From Acidovorax sp. 69 (GTDB lineage Bacteria > Pseudomonadota > Gammaproteobacteria > Burkholderiales > Burkholderiaceae_C), in NCBI RefSeq assembly GCF_002797445.1, contig NZ_PGEP01000001.1:1301001-1365000 (forward strand): a stretch of DNA of 64,000 bases, written 5' to 3'. The translations under genes were made by a program, and so were the position numbers. The notes below the pieces were generated by a model. That model did no database searches. It was not told the DNA's origin and saw only the letters and a program-made list of their open reading frames with translations. This document shows, in pieces, positions 46,461 through 55,679 of this stretch. The stretch's first letter is position 1. The number at the start of each line of letters is the position of its first letter.

Positions 46461-46820
46461 ATGCGCCGATTGATCGCCGTTCTTATGCTTGCATTGCTTC
46501 CGTTCCAGTTCAGCTGGTCTGCGGTGGCTGCCTATTGCATGCATGAGAGCTCAGCCGCGCAGTCTCAGCACCTTGGGCATCACGAACACAAGCATGAAGC
46601 CAAGGGCGGGAATGGTCAGGCCGAAAAGTCCAGCCAGGGAGCCGATGCATTTGATGTTGACTGCTCAGTCTGTCATGGCGCGGGTATCGGGGCCTTGAAC
46701 TGGTCAGATGCAAAGCCAGTCTTCATCCATGAAAGCCGCGTGGAGCCTCCTTCAGGCAAGCGCCTGCTGGCTGTAACCCCCACGCCCCCAGACCGCCCTC
46801 AGTGGTCCGTCCTCGCCTGA
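46461..46820 (+). CDS. czcI: CzcI-type periplasmic protein of the intact czc operon
   Basis: A 119-residue exported protein: signal peptide (LIAVLMLALLPFQFSWSA), AYCMHES, a His-rich stretch (HLGHHEHKHEAKGG) and a conserved DVDCSVCHGAG. This layout (Cys after the leader, His segment, CxxCHG) is that of CzcI. It is placed directly before czcC as in Cupriavidus czcICBA. A modulatory role in metal induction is known for the family, with mechanism unclear. Confidence 0.82.
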   Translation: MRRLIAVLMLALLPFQFSWSAVAAYCMHESSAAQSQHLGHHEHKHEAKGGNGQAEKSSQGADAFDVDCSVCHGAGIGALNWSDAKPVFIHESRVEPPSGKRLLAVTPTPPDRPQWSVLA

Positions 46821-46977
46821 TCGGCGGGGGCATCTCACTTTTCTTTTTCAGTCTTGTCCGCCATCGCGGCCGAAGCAGTTGCGTGTGTTGCAGCTGGAGT
46901 GACTGACGAGTTGCCAGGCAGCTGCACGGTTGCCAGTCCGCCGATTCCCTCGTGTTTTGAAATCACTGGAGAATCGG

Positions 46978-48333
46978 ATGTTCAAGGGTACTTACCTTCA
47001 AGAGATGCCGCACGCATGGCGCGGCGGTAGAAAGATCAAGCTCGCGGCAGGCGCCGCAGCTATATGGCTGAGCGCCTCGGGCGGTGCCTTTTCCCAGGGC
47101 CTGCCACCAGGGCCAGCCGTTGGCGAACGAGCACCTCAGTCTGCTGCAGCGGCCGCAGCTGAGCCTTTGTCGCTGGCCAAGGCCATCGAACTGGCCCTGG
47201 AGGGAAATCCGGAGGTGGCTGCGGCAAAGCGCCAATGGGAGGCAACCGAAGGACAGGTTCTTCAAGGACGCTCGCGCCCCAATCCAGAGCTCGCGTACTC
47301 GCTGGAAGACACACGCTCCAAAACACGTACGCAAAGCTGGCAACTCAATCTTCCCGTAGAACTGGGTGGAAAGCGTGCGGCACGCACTAAGGCGGCCGAA
47401 AAAACGCGCGAGCAAGCACAAGCCCAACTCGCCGAGCTGCAAGCCACCGTGCGGGCCAATGTCGCTGCCGCTTACTTTGATGTTCTGACTGCGCAGGATC
47501 GATTGGTACTGGCCAGAGACAGCGCAGCGCTGGCCAAATCCTCAACGGATACCGTCTCAAAGCGTGTAGCCGCTGGCAAAGTATCCCCTGTGGAAGAGTC
47601 CAAGGCCCGGGTTGCAGAAGCCGGCGTTCGCGTCGAACTCGCCCAGGCCGCGAGCGAACAACGCAATGCTCTGTCCCGCCTGTTCGCGCTGTTGGGACGG
47701 ATCGATGCGCCTTACACCGTGCTGGAGGGCAAGGCCGAGAACCTGCCCTCGGTCCCGAGCATCGCCGATCTCCAGCCCCTGATTTCTTCTGCGCCAGGCG
47801 TGGTACTTGCGCGGATCGAGGTGGATCGGCGCAAGGCATTGACCGCCCTGGAACAAAGCAAGCGCGTCCCCGATGTCACCGTCAGCTTCGGCATGCAGCG
47901 CAGCAACGAGACGCAGCGCAACGTCCTTCTTTTCGGGGTCTCTGTGCCTCTTCCCGTCTTCGACCGCAACCAAGGCAACCTCCTGGAGGCGCTGAAACTT
48001 GAGGACAAGGCCCGCGATGAGCTGCAAGCAGCCACCGTGCGCCTGCACAGCGAAGTGGCGCAGGCACGAGAGCGCCTTTCCACGATCACCGCAGAGGTTC
48101 AGTCACTGCAGCAGGAAGTTCTGCCCGGTGCGAAGTCGGCCTATGACGCCGCCACCATTGGGTTCGAGAACGGTAAGTTCAATTTCCTGGAAGTGCTCGA
48201 TGCCCAACGCACTTACTTCACCGCCAAATCCCAGTACCTCAAAGCCCTTGGCGAAGCACACCGTGCAGCGGCTGATATCGACCGCCTGCTCGGGGCCAGC
48301 ATGGTTCCCGGCCTGATCGCAACGCAACACTGA
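46978..48333 (+). CDS. czcC: CzcC outer-membrane factor
   Basis: A 451-residue TolC-family protein: signal peptide (LAAGAAAIWLSASGGAFSQ) and two helical repeats (LSLAKAIELALEGNPEVAAA; SQYLKALGEAHRAAADIDRL). The conserved GKFNFLEVLDAQRTYF of CzcC is present. It forms the outer-membrane duct for the CzcCBA Co/Zn/Cd exporter. The ATG at 46978 is preferred to 46930 because it gives a normal leader length. czcB starts three bases after its stop. Confidence 0.9.
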   Translation: MFKGTYLQEMPHAWRGGRKIKLAAGAAAIWLSASGGAFSQGLPPGPAVGERAPQSAAAAAAEPLSLAKAIELALEGNPEVAAAKRQWEATEGQVLQGRSRPNPELAYSLEDTRSKTRTQSWQLNLPVELGGKRAARTKAAEKTREQAQAQLAELQATVRANVAAAYFDVLTAQDRLVLARDSAALAKSSTDTVSKRVAAGKVSPVEESKARVAEAGVRVELAQAASEQRNALSRLFALLGRIDAPYTVLEGKAENLPSVPSIADLQPLISSAPGVVLARIEVDRRKALTALEQSKRVPDVTVSFGMQRSNETQRNVLLFGVSVPLPVFDRNQGNLLEALKLEDKARDELQAATVRLHSEVAQARERLSTITAEVQSLQQEVLPGAKSAYDAATIGFENGKFNFLEVLDAQRTYFTAKSQYLKALGEAHRAAADIDRLLGASMVPGLIATQH

Positions 48334-48335
48334 GC

Positions 48336-49952
48336 ATGACCATGAACATGAACTCCAGCAAATCCACCATCAGTAAAAAACACCTGATCGCCATTGCAGT
48401 AGTCCTCGCAATAGGGGTCGGTGCGGGAACCTTCATCTTGCAAGGTGGCGGCAAGCCCAAAGCCGCAGCCACCGAGGACGATGGCCACGGTCACGGCGGC
48501 CACACCGAGGCCAAGGGGCACGGCGACGGCGAGCACCATGGCAAGGGTGGCGAAAAGGGCCACGACGATGACAAGGGGCATGCCGATGGTGAACACCACG
48601 AAAAGAGCGAAGCCAAGGGCCCACATGGAGGTACCGTGTTCAAGGAAGGCGACTTCAGCTTGGAAGCGTTGTTGTCTGAAGACGGTGGCGAGCCTCGACT
48701 GCGAATCTGGCTGTCCGACAAAGATAAACCGCTGCCCCTGAATGCTGCAACGGTCACGGCAACTGTGACCCGCCCGACAGATGAAAAGCAGAAACTGACG
48801 TTTGCCGCTGAAAAAGACAGTCTTGTCAGCCGAGAGATCGTTGCTGAACCCCATGCTTTCGACATCGAGATCATTGCGCAGACTGCCACAGAGCCTTTCA
48901 TGTTCGTGATGAGCAAGGAAGAAGGAAAGATCGAACTGACCGATGCCCAGATAAAGGCTGCATCCATCAGCCTGGACGCTGCTGTGAAAGCCAACATCAA
49001 GACGGCGTTGCTCCTTCCCGGGGAGATACGCTTGAACGAAGATCGCACGTCTCACGTTGTTCCCCGGCTTGCGGGAGTCGTGGAAAGCGTCAATGCCAGC
49101 TTGGGCCAAGTGGTCAAGAAAGGGCAAGTTTTGGCGGTGATCGCGAGCCCGACTGCTTCCGAGCAACGCAGCGAGCTGCAGACGGCCCAAAAGCGCTTAT
49201 CGCTGGCAAAGACCACCTACGAGCGAGAAAAAAAGCTGTGGGAGCAGAAGGTGTCTGCCGAGCAGGACTACCTGCAGGCCAAGCAGGCCTTGAGCGAAGC
49301 AGAGGTCGCAGTAGCCAACGCCAATCAGAAACTGAGCGCGATGGGCCTGTCCGCTTCGTCGGTAGCAGGACTGAACCGTATCGAGTTGCGAGCGCCCTTT
49401 GATGGCATTGTCATCGAGAAGCACCTTAGTCTCGGCGAAGCCGTGAAGGAAGATGCTGCGGTTTTCACCATCTCGGACCTTTCTCAGGTTTGGGCTGAGA
49501 TCAACGTTCCGGCGAAGGATCTGCCATCGGTGCGCGTGGGCGAAAAGGTCACGATCAAGGCCACCGCCTTTGACGCCTCCGCTACAGGCACTGTCGCTTT
49601 TGTAGGAGCGCTCATTGGCGAGCAAACCCGCACGGCAAAAGCCCGCGTGGTTCTTGACAACCCCAAGGGCGCTTGGCGCCCCGGCCTGTTTGTCAATGTT
49701 GAGGTGGTGTCCGAAGAAACGGCAGCGCCTGTAACCATCTCGGCCGACGCCGTCCAAAACGTCGGGGAAAAGCCGGTGGTCTTCCTCAAGGTTGATGGAG
49801 GCTTTATCGCTCAACCCGTGAAGCTGGGCCGAAGCGATGGCAAGCGGGTCGAAGTCCTCTCGGGTCTCAAAGCCGGTATGCCCTACGCCTCGACCGGCAG
49901 CTTCGTCGTGAAGTCTGAACTCGGCAAGGGATCTGCCGAACACACGCACTGA
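48336..49952 (+). CDS. czcB: CzcB periplasmic adaptor with His/Asp-rich head
   Basis: A 538-residue membrane-fusion protein: N-terminal anchor (LIAIAVVLAIGVGAGTFIL), a long His/Asp/Gly-rich segment (about 45-95, with DDGHGHGGHTEAKGHG and HADGEHHEKSE), then the CzcB N-terminal domain (KGPHGGTVFKEGDFSLE), lipoyl-type hairpin (LAGVVESVNASLGQVVKKGQ) and beta-barrel. The His-rich head is longer than in many CzcB proteins and probably binds Zn(II)/Co(II)/Cd(II). It bridges CzcA and CzcC. Confidence 0.92.
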   Translation: MTMNMNSSKSTISKKHLIAIAVVLAIGVGAGTFILQGGGKPKAAATEDDGHGHGGHTEAKGHGDGEHHGKGGEKGHDDDKGHADGEHHEKSEAKGPHGGTVFKEGDFSLEALLSEDGGEPRLRIWLSDKDKPLPLNAATVTATVTRPTDEKQKLTFAAEKDSLVSREIVAEPHAFDIEIIAQTATEPFMFVMSKEEGKIELTDAQIKAASISLDAAVKANIKTALLLPGEIRLNEDRTSHVVPRLAGVVESVNASLGQVVKKGQVLAVIASPTASEQRSELQTAQKRLSLAKTTYEREKKLWEQKVSAEQDYLQAKQALSEAEVAVANANQKLSAMGLSASSVAGLNRIELRAPFDGIVIEKHLSLGEAVKEDAAVFTISDLSQVWAEINVPAKDLPSVRVGEKVTIKATAFDASATGTVAFVGALIGEQTRTAKARVVLDNPKGAWRPGLFVNVEVVSEETAAPVTISADAVQNVGEKPVVFLKVDGGFIAQPVKLGRSDGKRVEVLSGLKAGMPYASTGSFVVKSELGKGSAEHTH

Positions 49953-49967
49953 TCGCGGAGCGCATAC

Positions 49968-52900
49968 ATGTTTGAAAAACTCATTCGATTCTCGATCGAA
50001 CAGCGATGGTTGGTGCTTCTAGCGGCCCTGGGCATGGCGGCGCTTGGCGTCTTCAGCTACCAAAAGCTGCCTATCGATGCGGTCCCTGACATCACGAACG
50101 TCCAGGTTCAGATCAACACACAGGCCGCAGGCTACTCGCCTTTGGAGACTGAGCAGCGGGTTACATACCCCATTGAGACGGTCATGGCTGGCCTGCCAAA
50201 CCTGGAGCAGACCAGGTCGCTTTCGCGGTACGGTCTGTCGCAGGTGACCGTCATTTTTAAAGACGGAACCGACATCTATTTTGCTCGGCAGCTCGTCAAC
50301 GAGCGTATCCAGGAGGCGCGCGACAAGCTGCCTGCCGGCATCACGCCAGCGCTGGGGCCCATCTCGACCGGGCTGGGCGAAATCTATCTCTGGACTGTCG
50401 AAACCAAGGACGGGGCGAAGAAGCCCGATGGCTCACCCTATACCGCAACAGACCTGCGCGAGATTCAGGACTGGATCATCAAGCCACAGCTGCGAAATGT
50501 TCCTGGCGTGACCGAGATCAATTCCATTGGCGGCTTTGCCAAGGAATACCAGATCGCGCCCATCCCTGAACGCCTGGCTTCTCTGGGCGTGACACTGCAG
50601 GATGTGGTTACTGCGCTGGACCGCAACAACGGCAATGTGGGCGCGGGCTATATCGAAAAGCGTGGCGAGCAGTATCTGATTCGTGCACCTGGTCAGGTGA
50701 AGTCGCTTGAAGACATCGGTAACGTGATCCTCAGCAGCGCCAACGGTGTTCCTGTGCGCGTTCGCGACGTGGCAGAAGTTGGCATTGGCCGGGAACTGCG
50801 CACAGGTGCTGCAACAGACAACGGACGCGAAGTGGTCCTCGGCACGGTGTTCATGCTGATCGGCGAGAACAGTCGGACTGTCTCGCAGGCGGTGGACAAG
50901 AAGATGTTGGAAGTCAACAAGAGCCTCCCAGAGGGGGTACACGCGGTGACAGTCTACGACCGTACCGTGCTTGTTGACAAAGCCATCAGTACGGTGAGGA
51001 AGAACCTGCTGGAAGGCGCGGTTCTGGTGATCGTGATCCTGTTCCTCTTCCTGGGCAACATTAGGGCCGCAATCATTACCGCGATGGTCATCCCCTTGTC
51101 GATGCTCTTCACGTTCACCGGGATGGTTCACTACAAGGTGAGTGCCAACCTGATGAGCCTGGGAGCCCTGGACTTCGGCATCATCATCGACGGTGCTGTC
51201 GTGATCGTGGAGAACTGCGTGCGGCGACTTGCCCACGCACAAGCGCACCACGGTCGGCCACTGACGCGGGCCGAGCGCTTCCATGAGGTGTTTTTGGCAT
51301 CCCAGGAGTCAAGGCGTCCATTGCTGTTCGGACAGCTCATCATCATGGTGGTGTACCTGCCCATCTTCGCGCTGACAGGCGTTGAAGGGAAGATGTTCCA
51401 CCCCATGGCATTCACGGTGGTCGCGGCACTGCTGGGCGCCATGGTTCTGTCGGTGACATTCATCCCCGCAGCGGTGGCCCTGTTCATCGGCAATCGGGTC
51501 AGCGAGAAGGAAAACTTCCTGCTGGGCCATGCCAAGCGCTTGTATGGTCCACTGCTCGACCGTGTCATGGCCGCCAAGGCGGTCGTACTGACCGCAGCTG
51601 CAGTTGCGGTGATCTTGTGCGGGTTGATCGCCACGCGTATGGGCAGCGAGTTTGTACCCAATCTCAATGAAGGCGACTTTGCAATTCAAGCGCTGCGAAT
51701 TCCGGGCACCAGTCTTTCGCAGTCGGTTGCGATGCAAAAGCAGATTGAAAGCACTCTGAAGGAGAAGTTCCCGGAGATCGAACGCATCTTCGCCAGAACA
51801 GGTACTGCGGAAATTGCCTCCGACCCTATGCCACCGAACATTTCGGACGGGTACATCATGCTCAAGCCGGTGGATGAATGGCCTGAGCCTCGCAAGACCC
51901 GTGATGAACTGCTCGCTGCGATTCAAGAGGTCTTGGGGAAAATTCCTGGCAACAACTATGAGTTCTCCCAGCCCATCCAGCTGCGCTTCAACGAACTGAT
52001 CTCGGGTGTGAGAAGTGACGTGGCAGTGAAGATCTTCGGCGACGACATGGACGTGCTGAACAAGTCAGCGGAAGAGGTTTCTGCAATGCTACAGAAGATC
52101 CAGGGATCGTCTGAGGTAAAGGTTGAGCAGACTACCGGGCTTCCAATGCTCACTGTGAACATCGACCGTCAGAAGTCTGCGCGGTATGGCCTGAACGTTG
52201 CCGACGTTCAGGACACCGTGGCGACTGCAATCGGTGGCCGCGAGGCCGGTACCATGTTTGAAGGAGATCGCCGATTCGACATCTTGGTACGCCTCCCCGA
52301 AGCGCTGCGCAATGACCTGGAAGGAATGAAGCGACTGCCCATACCTCTGCCGCGTTCTGCGAATGGCACCGAAGCCAGAACCAACTTCATTCCGTTGGGT
52401 GAGGTCGCCACTTTCGAACTTGCCCCCGGACCAAACCAGGTCAGCCGCGAGAACGGGAAGCGACGCATCGTGGTGAGTACCAACGTGCGTGGTCGCGATG
52501 TGGGTTCCTTCGTAGCAGAAGCTGAGAAGGGCTTGGCTCAGATCAAAATTCCTACTGGCTACTGGACAAGCTGGGGCGGAACTTTCGAAAACTTGCAGTC
52601 GGCCACGCAACGTCTGCAGATCGTCGTACCGGTGTCTCTACTGTTGGTCTTTGTACTGCTGTTCGCAATGTTCGGCAATGCCAAGGATGGAGCGCTGGTG
52701 TTCACCGGCATCCCATTCGCATTGACCGGGGGCATTCTGGCGCTTTGGCTTCGCGACATCCCGATGTCGATCTCAGCAGCCGTTGGCTTCATTGCGCTCT
52801 CGGGAGTGGCCGTGCTCAACGGGTTGGTGATGATTTCGTACATCCGCAGTCTGAGGGAAAGCGGCGTCGGGCTGGATGAGGCAATTCACGAAGGCGCGCT

Positions 52901-53153
52901 GACGCGACTACGCCCTGTGCTCATGACCGCGCTCGTGGCTTCGCTCGGGTTCATTCCCATGGCAATTGCCACCGGCACGGGAGCCGAGGTTCAACGGCCT
53001 TTGGCAACAGTGGTGATCGGGGGCATTCTTTCCTCCACGCTGCTGACCCTGCTCGTGCTTCCCATCCTCTATCGCCTGGCCCACAAGCCGGATGAAGAAG
53101 TGGAGGACGTGTCTGCTGAGCCCTCTCACCCGGACGCACCGAAGCCCGTGTAG
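49968..53153 (+). CDS. czcA: CzcA RND pump for Co/Zn/Cd
   Basis: A 1061-residue heavy-metal RND transporter. The first helix is followed by DAVPDITNVQVQINTQAAGY. The proton-relay helix reads LGALDFGIIIDGAVVIVENC, with the two Asp and one Glu of the Zn/Co/Cd subgroup, unlike the [13 protein letters not shown] of CusA. NEGDFAIQALRIPGTSLSQS and the C-terminal SGVAVLNGLVMISYI are typical. The reading frame is intact, in contrast to cusA. It exports divalent metals from periplasm or membrane through CzcC. A terminator follows at 53162. Confidence 0.94.
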   Translation: MFEKLIRFSIEQRWLVLLAALGMAALGVFSYQKLPIDAVPDITNVQVQINTQAAGYSPLETEQRVTYPIETVMAGLPNLEQTRSLSRYGLSQVTVIFKDGTDIYFARQLVNERIQEARDKLPAGITPALGPISTGLGEIYLWTVETKDGAKKPDGSPYTATDLREIQDWIIKPQLRNVPGVTEINSIGGFAKEYQIAPIPERLASLGVTLQDVVTALDRNNGNVGAGYIEKRGEQYLIRAPGQVKSLEDIGNVILSSANGVPVRVRDVAEVGIGRELRTGAATDNGREVVLGTVFMLIGENSRTVSQAVDKKMLEVNKSLPEGVHAVTVYDRTVLVDKAISTVRKNLLEGAVLVIVILFLFLGNIRAAIITAMVIPLSMLFTFTGMVHYKVSANLMSLGALDFGIIIDGAVVIVENCVRRLAHAQAHHGRPLTRAERFHEVFLASQESRRPLLFGQLIIMVVYLPIFALTGVEGKMFHPMAFTVVAALLGAMVLSVTFIPAAVALFIGNRVSEKENFLLGHAKRLYGPLLDRVMAAKAVVLTAAAVAVILCGLIATRMGSEFVPNLNEGDFAIQALRIPGTSLSQSVAMQKQIESTLKEKFPEIERIFARTGTAEIASDPMPPNISDGYIMLKPVDEWPEPRKTRDELLAAIQEVLGKIPGNNYEFSQPIQLRFNELISGVRSDVAVKIFGDDMDVLNKSAEEVSAMLQKIQGSSEVKVEQTTGLPMLTVNIDRQKSARYGLNVADVQDTVATAIGGREAGTMFEGDRRFDILVRLPEALRNDLEGMKRLPIPLPRSANGTEARTNFIPLGEVATFELAPGPNQVSRENGKRRIVVSTNVRGRDVGSFVAEAEKGLAQIKIPTGYWTSWGGTFENLQSATQRLQIVVPVSLLLVFVLLFAMFGNAKDGALVFTGIPFALTGGILALWLRDIPMSISAAVGFIALSGVAVLNGLVMISYIRSLRESGVGLDEAIHEGALTRLRPVLMTALVASLGFIPMAIATGTGAEVQRPLATVVIGGILSSTLLTLLVLPILYRLAHKPDEEVEDVSAEPSHPDAPKPV

Positions 53154-53161
53154 ACGTATAC

Positions 53162-53191
53162 GGTCCCGCTGATCGCGGGACCTTTCTTTCT
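53162..53191 (+). terminator. rho-independent terminator after czcA
   Basis: GGTCCCGC pairs with GCGGGACC around TGATC and is followed by TTTCTTTCT. It could end or attenuate the czcICBA transcript before the 53214 gene. Confidence 0.8.
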
Positions 53192-53213
53192 CTCCAACCC
53201 CAAAGGAACTGTT

Positions 53214-53594
53214 ATGAAACTCTCACACTTCATTCTCGCCGTCTCGGTGTCGATCTCCGGCGCAGTCTTCGCTGCTGACAACCACGGCCACGACGCAAAG
53301 CCAATGCACGGAGGGGCTGTGGCCGAAGCCAAGGAGGTCGAATACGAACTCGTCGCCGGCGCCGACAAGCTGCAGCTGTATATGCGCGACCATGGCAAGC
53401 CGGTTGCCGTGGCGGGCATGACCGCCAAGGTCACTTTGCTGGCAGGCACAGAAAAGCAGGAGGCTCAGCTCCTGGCCGGTGACGGCAAGCTAGAAGCGTT
53501 GGGCAGCTTCAAGGTCCCCGCAGGTACCAAAGCCGTCGTCGCTGTCTCGAAGGCAGGCAAATCGGTCGCTTCCGTCCGCTTCACGCTGAAGTAA
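53214..53594 (+). CDS. periplasmic protein, paralogue of the 38905 gene
   Basis: A 126-residue exported protein: signal peptide (FILAVSVSISGAVFAA), then DNHGHDAKPMHGGAVAEA, a beta-rich body with ELVAGADKLQLYMRDHGKPV, and VRFTLK at the end. It shares PMHGG, ELVA, DHGK and the terminal VRFT with the protein at 38905. The His motifs suggest Zn/Co/Cd binding in the periplasm downstream of czcA. AAAGGAAC lies before the ATG. The family has no function known to me. Confidence 0.75.
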   Translation: MKLSHFILAVSVSISGAVFAADNHGHDAKPMHGGAVAEAKEVEYELVAGADKLQLYMRDHGKPVAVAGMTAKVTLLAGTEKQEAQLLAGDGKLEALGSFKVPAGTKAVVAVSKAGKSVASVRFTLK

Positions 53595-53600
53595 CACGAA

Positions 53601-53643
53601 CGCCGCCGGCTTGTGCGCTTGCCCACGCGGCGCTCCGGCGGCG
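53601..53643. terminator. inverted repeat after the 53214 gene
   Basis: CGCCGCCGG (53601-53609) pairs with CCGGCGGCG (53635-53643) over a 25-base loop. A transcription stop or pause site is possible; there is no T tract. Confidence 0.4.
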
Positions 53644-53757
53644 ATTGCACTCTTCTGCGACAAGGGCTTTCGTGCAAACGAACGACAACTTAGTGGTGGG
53701 CTTGGATCGCCCCCGACGCAGTGCCTGAGCTCCACCAGGGCGCAAAAGGAGCGATCC

Positions 53758-53994
53758 ATGTCAATGCCGGCGGACCAGGGAGGACTCTTTGCCAAGCTGT
53801 TCTGGATTTGGATCGGCTTGTTGACGTCTGTGTTTGTGTTCTGGCGGCTGCGGCACATGTGGCTCAAACGCCATCCGCCGATAGACGGTAAAGCCAAGTA
53901 CAGCCGGCGCCTGGCTAAGCGATTGAGAGAGCAGCAGTCAATGCGCACGAAGCGTCCAACCACGAGGAAACCGCGACGCCGGCATCGACCTTGA
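53758..53994 (+). CDS. small basic membrane protein
   Basis: A 78-residue protein with one hydrophobic segment (LFAKLFWIWIGLLTSVFVFW) and a strongly basic C terminus (RRLAKRLREQQSMRTKRPTT, RKPRRRHRP), so the tail would face the cytosol. AAAGGAG lies seven bases before the ATG at 53758. I recognise no family. It sits between the czcA-linked periplasmic protein and czcD; a role in the czc system is only positional inference. Confidence 0.55.
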   Translation: MSMPADQGGLFAKLFWIWIGLLTSVFVFWRLRHMWLKRHPPIDGKAKYSRRLAKRLREQQSMRTKRPTTRKPRRRHRP

Positions 53995-54072
53995 GAGCCT
54001 GTTGGGTGGACATGAATCGTGAACTGACCAGAGACGAGCGGCATAACGAAATGCAATCAGAGGAGACAGGTC

Positions 54073-55005
54073 ATGGGTAATAGTTCTGGCCACACCTTGC
54101 CAGCGGCGGGTAAAGAAACGGCATTGCGCTATGCGCTGATGTTGACCGGTGGTTTCATGCTGGCCGAGGTCATTGGCGGGGTCATGCTCAACAGTCTGGC
54201 ACTGCTGTCAGACGCCGCACACATGTTTACCGATGTGGCGGCGCTGGCCATTGCGCTGGCGGCAATTCGCGTCGGGCGAAGAGCCGTGGACGACAAACGC
54301 ACGTTCGGCTACCACCGATTCGAGATCCTGGCCGCCGCGTTCAACGCATTGCTCTTGTTCGGTGTCGCGGCCTACATTCTTTATGAGGCATGGCAACGTT
54401 GGAGCAATCCGCCTGCAGTTCAAACCACAGGGGTGCTGGTGATCGCTGTACTTGGCGCGATCGTCAACCTTGTGAGCATGCGTCTTTTGTCCTCTGGCAA
54501 GGATTCAAGCCTCAACATCAAAGGCGCCTACTTGGAAGTTTGGAGCGACCTGCTCGGCTCTATTGGGGTCATCGTAGGAGCGCTCGTCATCCGATTCACG
54601 GGATGGAATTGGGTAGACACCGTCATTGCGGTGGCCATAGGTCTGTGGGTGCTGCCACGCACTTGGATCCTTCTGAAGGAGACGCTCAACATCCTGCTGG
54701 AAGGTGTCCCAGAAGGCATCGACCTCCCTCAGCTGAAGCAGGCACTGCTGGACTTGCCAGGGGTAGTGTCCGTACATGAGCTGCATGTTTGGGCTGTGAG
54801 CAGCGCCAAGACAAGTCTCAGCGCGCACGTTGCGTACGACCCGCAGACCGCAAATCCGGGAGCTATTCTGGAGGCCGTCAATCAGTTGCTCGAAAAGCAA
54901 TTCGAGATCACGCACACCACCATCCAACTGGAAGCCGAAGTCAGTGGCAAGGGTGTGGCCGATGCCCCGAGTGCAGGTGCGGATCACTGGAAGGCCACCG
55001 TGTGA
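54073..55005 (+). CDS. czcD: CzcD cation diffusion facilitator
   Basis: A 310-residue CDF transporter. Zn-site residues are visible in LSDAAHMFTDVAAL (HxxxD of helix 2) and in YLEVWSDLLGSIGVI (helix 5; the usual second His is Glu/Val here: ExxSD). FGYHRFEILAA is the family signature after helix 2. The cytosolic domain carries VHELHVWAVSSAKTSLSAHV. It lacks a large His-rich loop. It moves Zn(II)/Co(II)/Cd(II) from cytosol to periplasm, feeding CzcCBA. GAGGAGA lies before the ATG. Confidence 0.92.
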   Translation: MGNSSGHTLPAAGKETALRYALMLTGGFMLAEVIGGVMLNSLALLSDAAHMFTDVAALAIALAAIRVGRRAVDDKRTFGYHRFEILAAAFNALLLFGVAAYILYEAWQRWSNPPAVQTTGVLVIAVLGAIVNLVSMRLLSSGKDSSLNIKGAYLEVWSDLLGSIGVIVGALVIRFTGWNWVDTVIAVAIGLWVLPRTWILLKETLNILLEGVPEGIDLPQLKQALLDLPGVVSVHELHVWAVSSAKTSLSAHVAYDPQTANPGAILEAVNQLLEKQFEITHTTIQLEAEVSGKGVADAPSAGADHWKATV

Positions 55006-55205
55006 GCTCCGCACGGCTCAGGAGCCGCTCCGCAACAGCGGCACAACGGTCAATGCGAGCACGTTCAGACGATCGGAAGGAAGCATCGTGCTCCACGCAT
55101 GCACTGCAAGGTGCTCGCCTTGCTTCTGGGCTGCTCTGTGACAACCAGGTATTGGCTGCGGTTGGATGTGCCGGAAGACGGCAAGTCTTATTCTGGAGAA
55201 CGTCC

Positions 55206-55556
55206 ATGGCACCCCTCTTGCGCTTGCTAGCTCTAAGTGCCGCCGCCGTCCTGGCTACAGGCTGCGCTACCCCCGTGTATGAAAACTACCTGCCATGGTC
55301 CGAAGGCTGGCGATTGGGCAAGGTCAGCAGGCCTGAAGCCACAGCAGACGACTTTGCGTTCTACAAGCGCCGTTGCAGAGCCAATCAGCTCGAAGGAACG
55401 CCTGCGCGTTTCGCCATCGTTCAGTGGCGCGATGTGAGTCGTGCACGCTGGACCATCGCACTTCTCCCTGAAGATGTGGCTGTCGCTGCGGGGGACTTGG
55501 TCTATGTCAAGGTGTGGGATTGCTCGACGGCCCTGGTGAAGCGCGAAAAAAGCTGA
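55206..55556 (+). CDS. lipoprotein, paralogue of the 37454 gene
   Basis: A 116-residue predicted lipoprotein (leader LLALSAAAVLATGC). Mature part starts ATPVYENYLPWSEGWRLGKV and ends with VKVWDC plus 10 residues. It matches the 37454 protein in length and at all the positions listed there. It follows czcD by 200 bases, possibly as the last gene of the czc locus. The function is unknown; two copies, each at the end of a zinc-type efflux block, argue for a metal-linked role in the outer membrane. Confidence 0.72.
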   Translation: MAPLLRLLALSAAAVLATGCATPVYENYLPWSEGWRLGKVSRPEATADDFAFYKRRCRANQLEGTPARFAIVQWRDVSRARWTIALLPEDVAVAAGDLVYVKVWDCSTALVKREKS

Positions 55557-55679
55557 AGCATAAGCGCACTGCAGTTGGCAACCCGTAGCAGCGCTGACAC
55601 GACTCACTGGTTGGTCACCCCCCCACCTGACAACTTGACCATCTGCGTGGCCCGAACATGCTTGCAGCCTGCCTTGCCG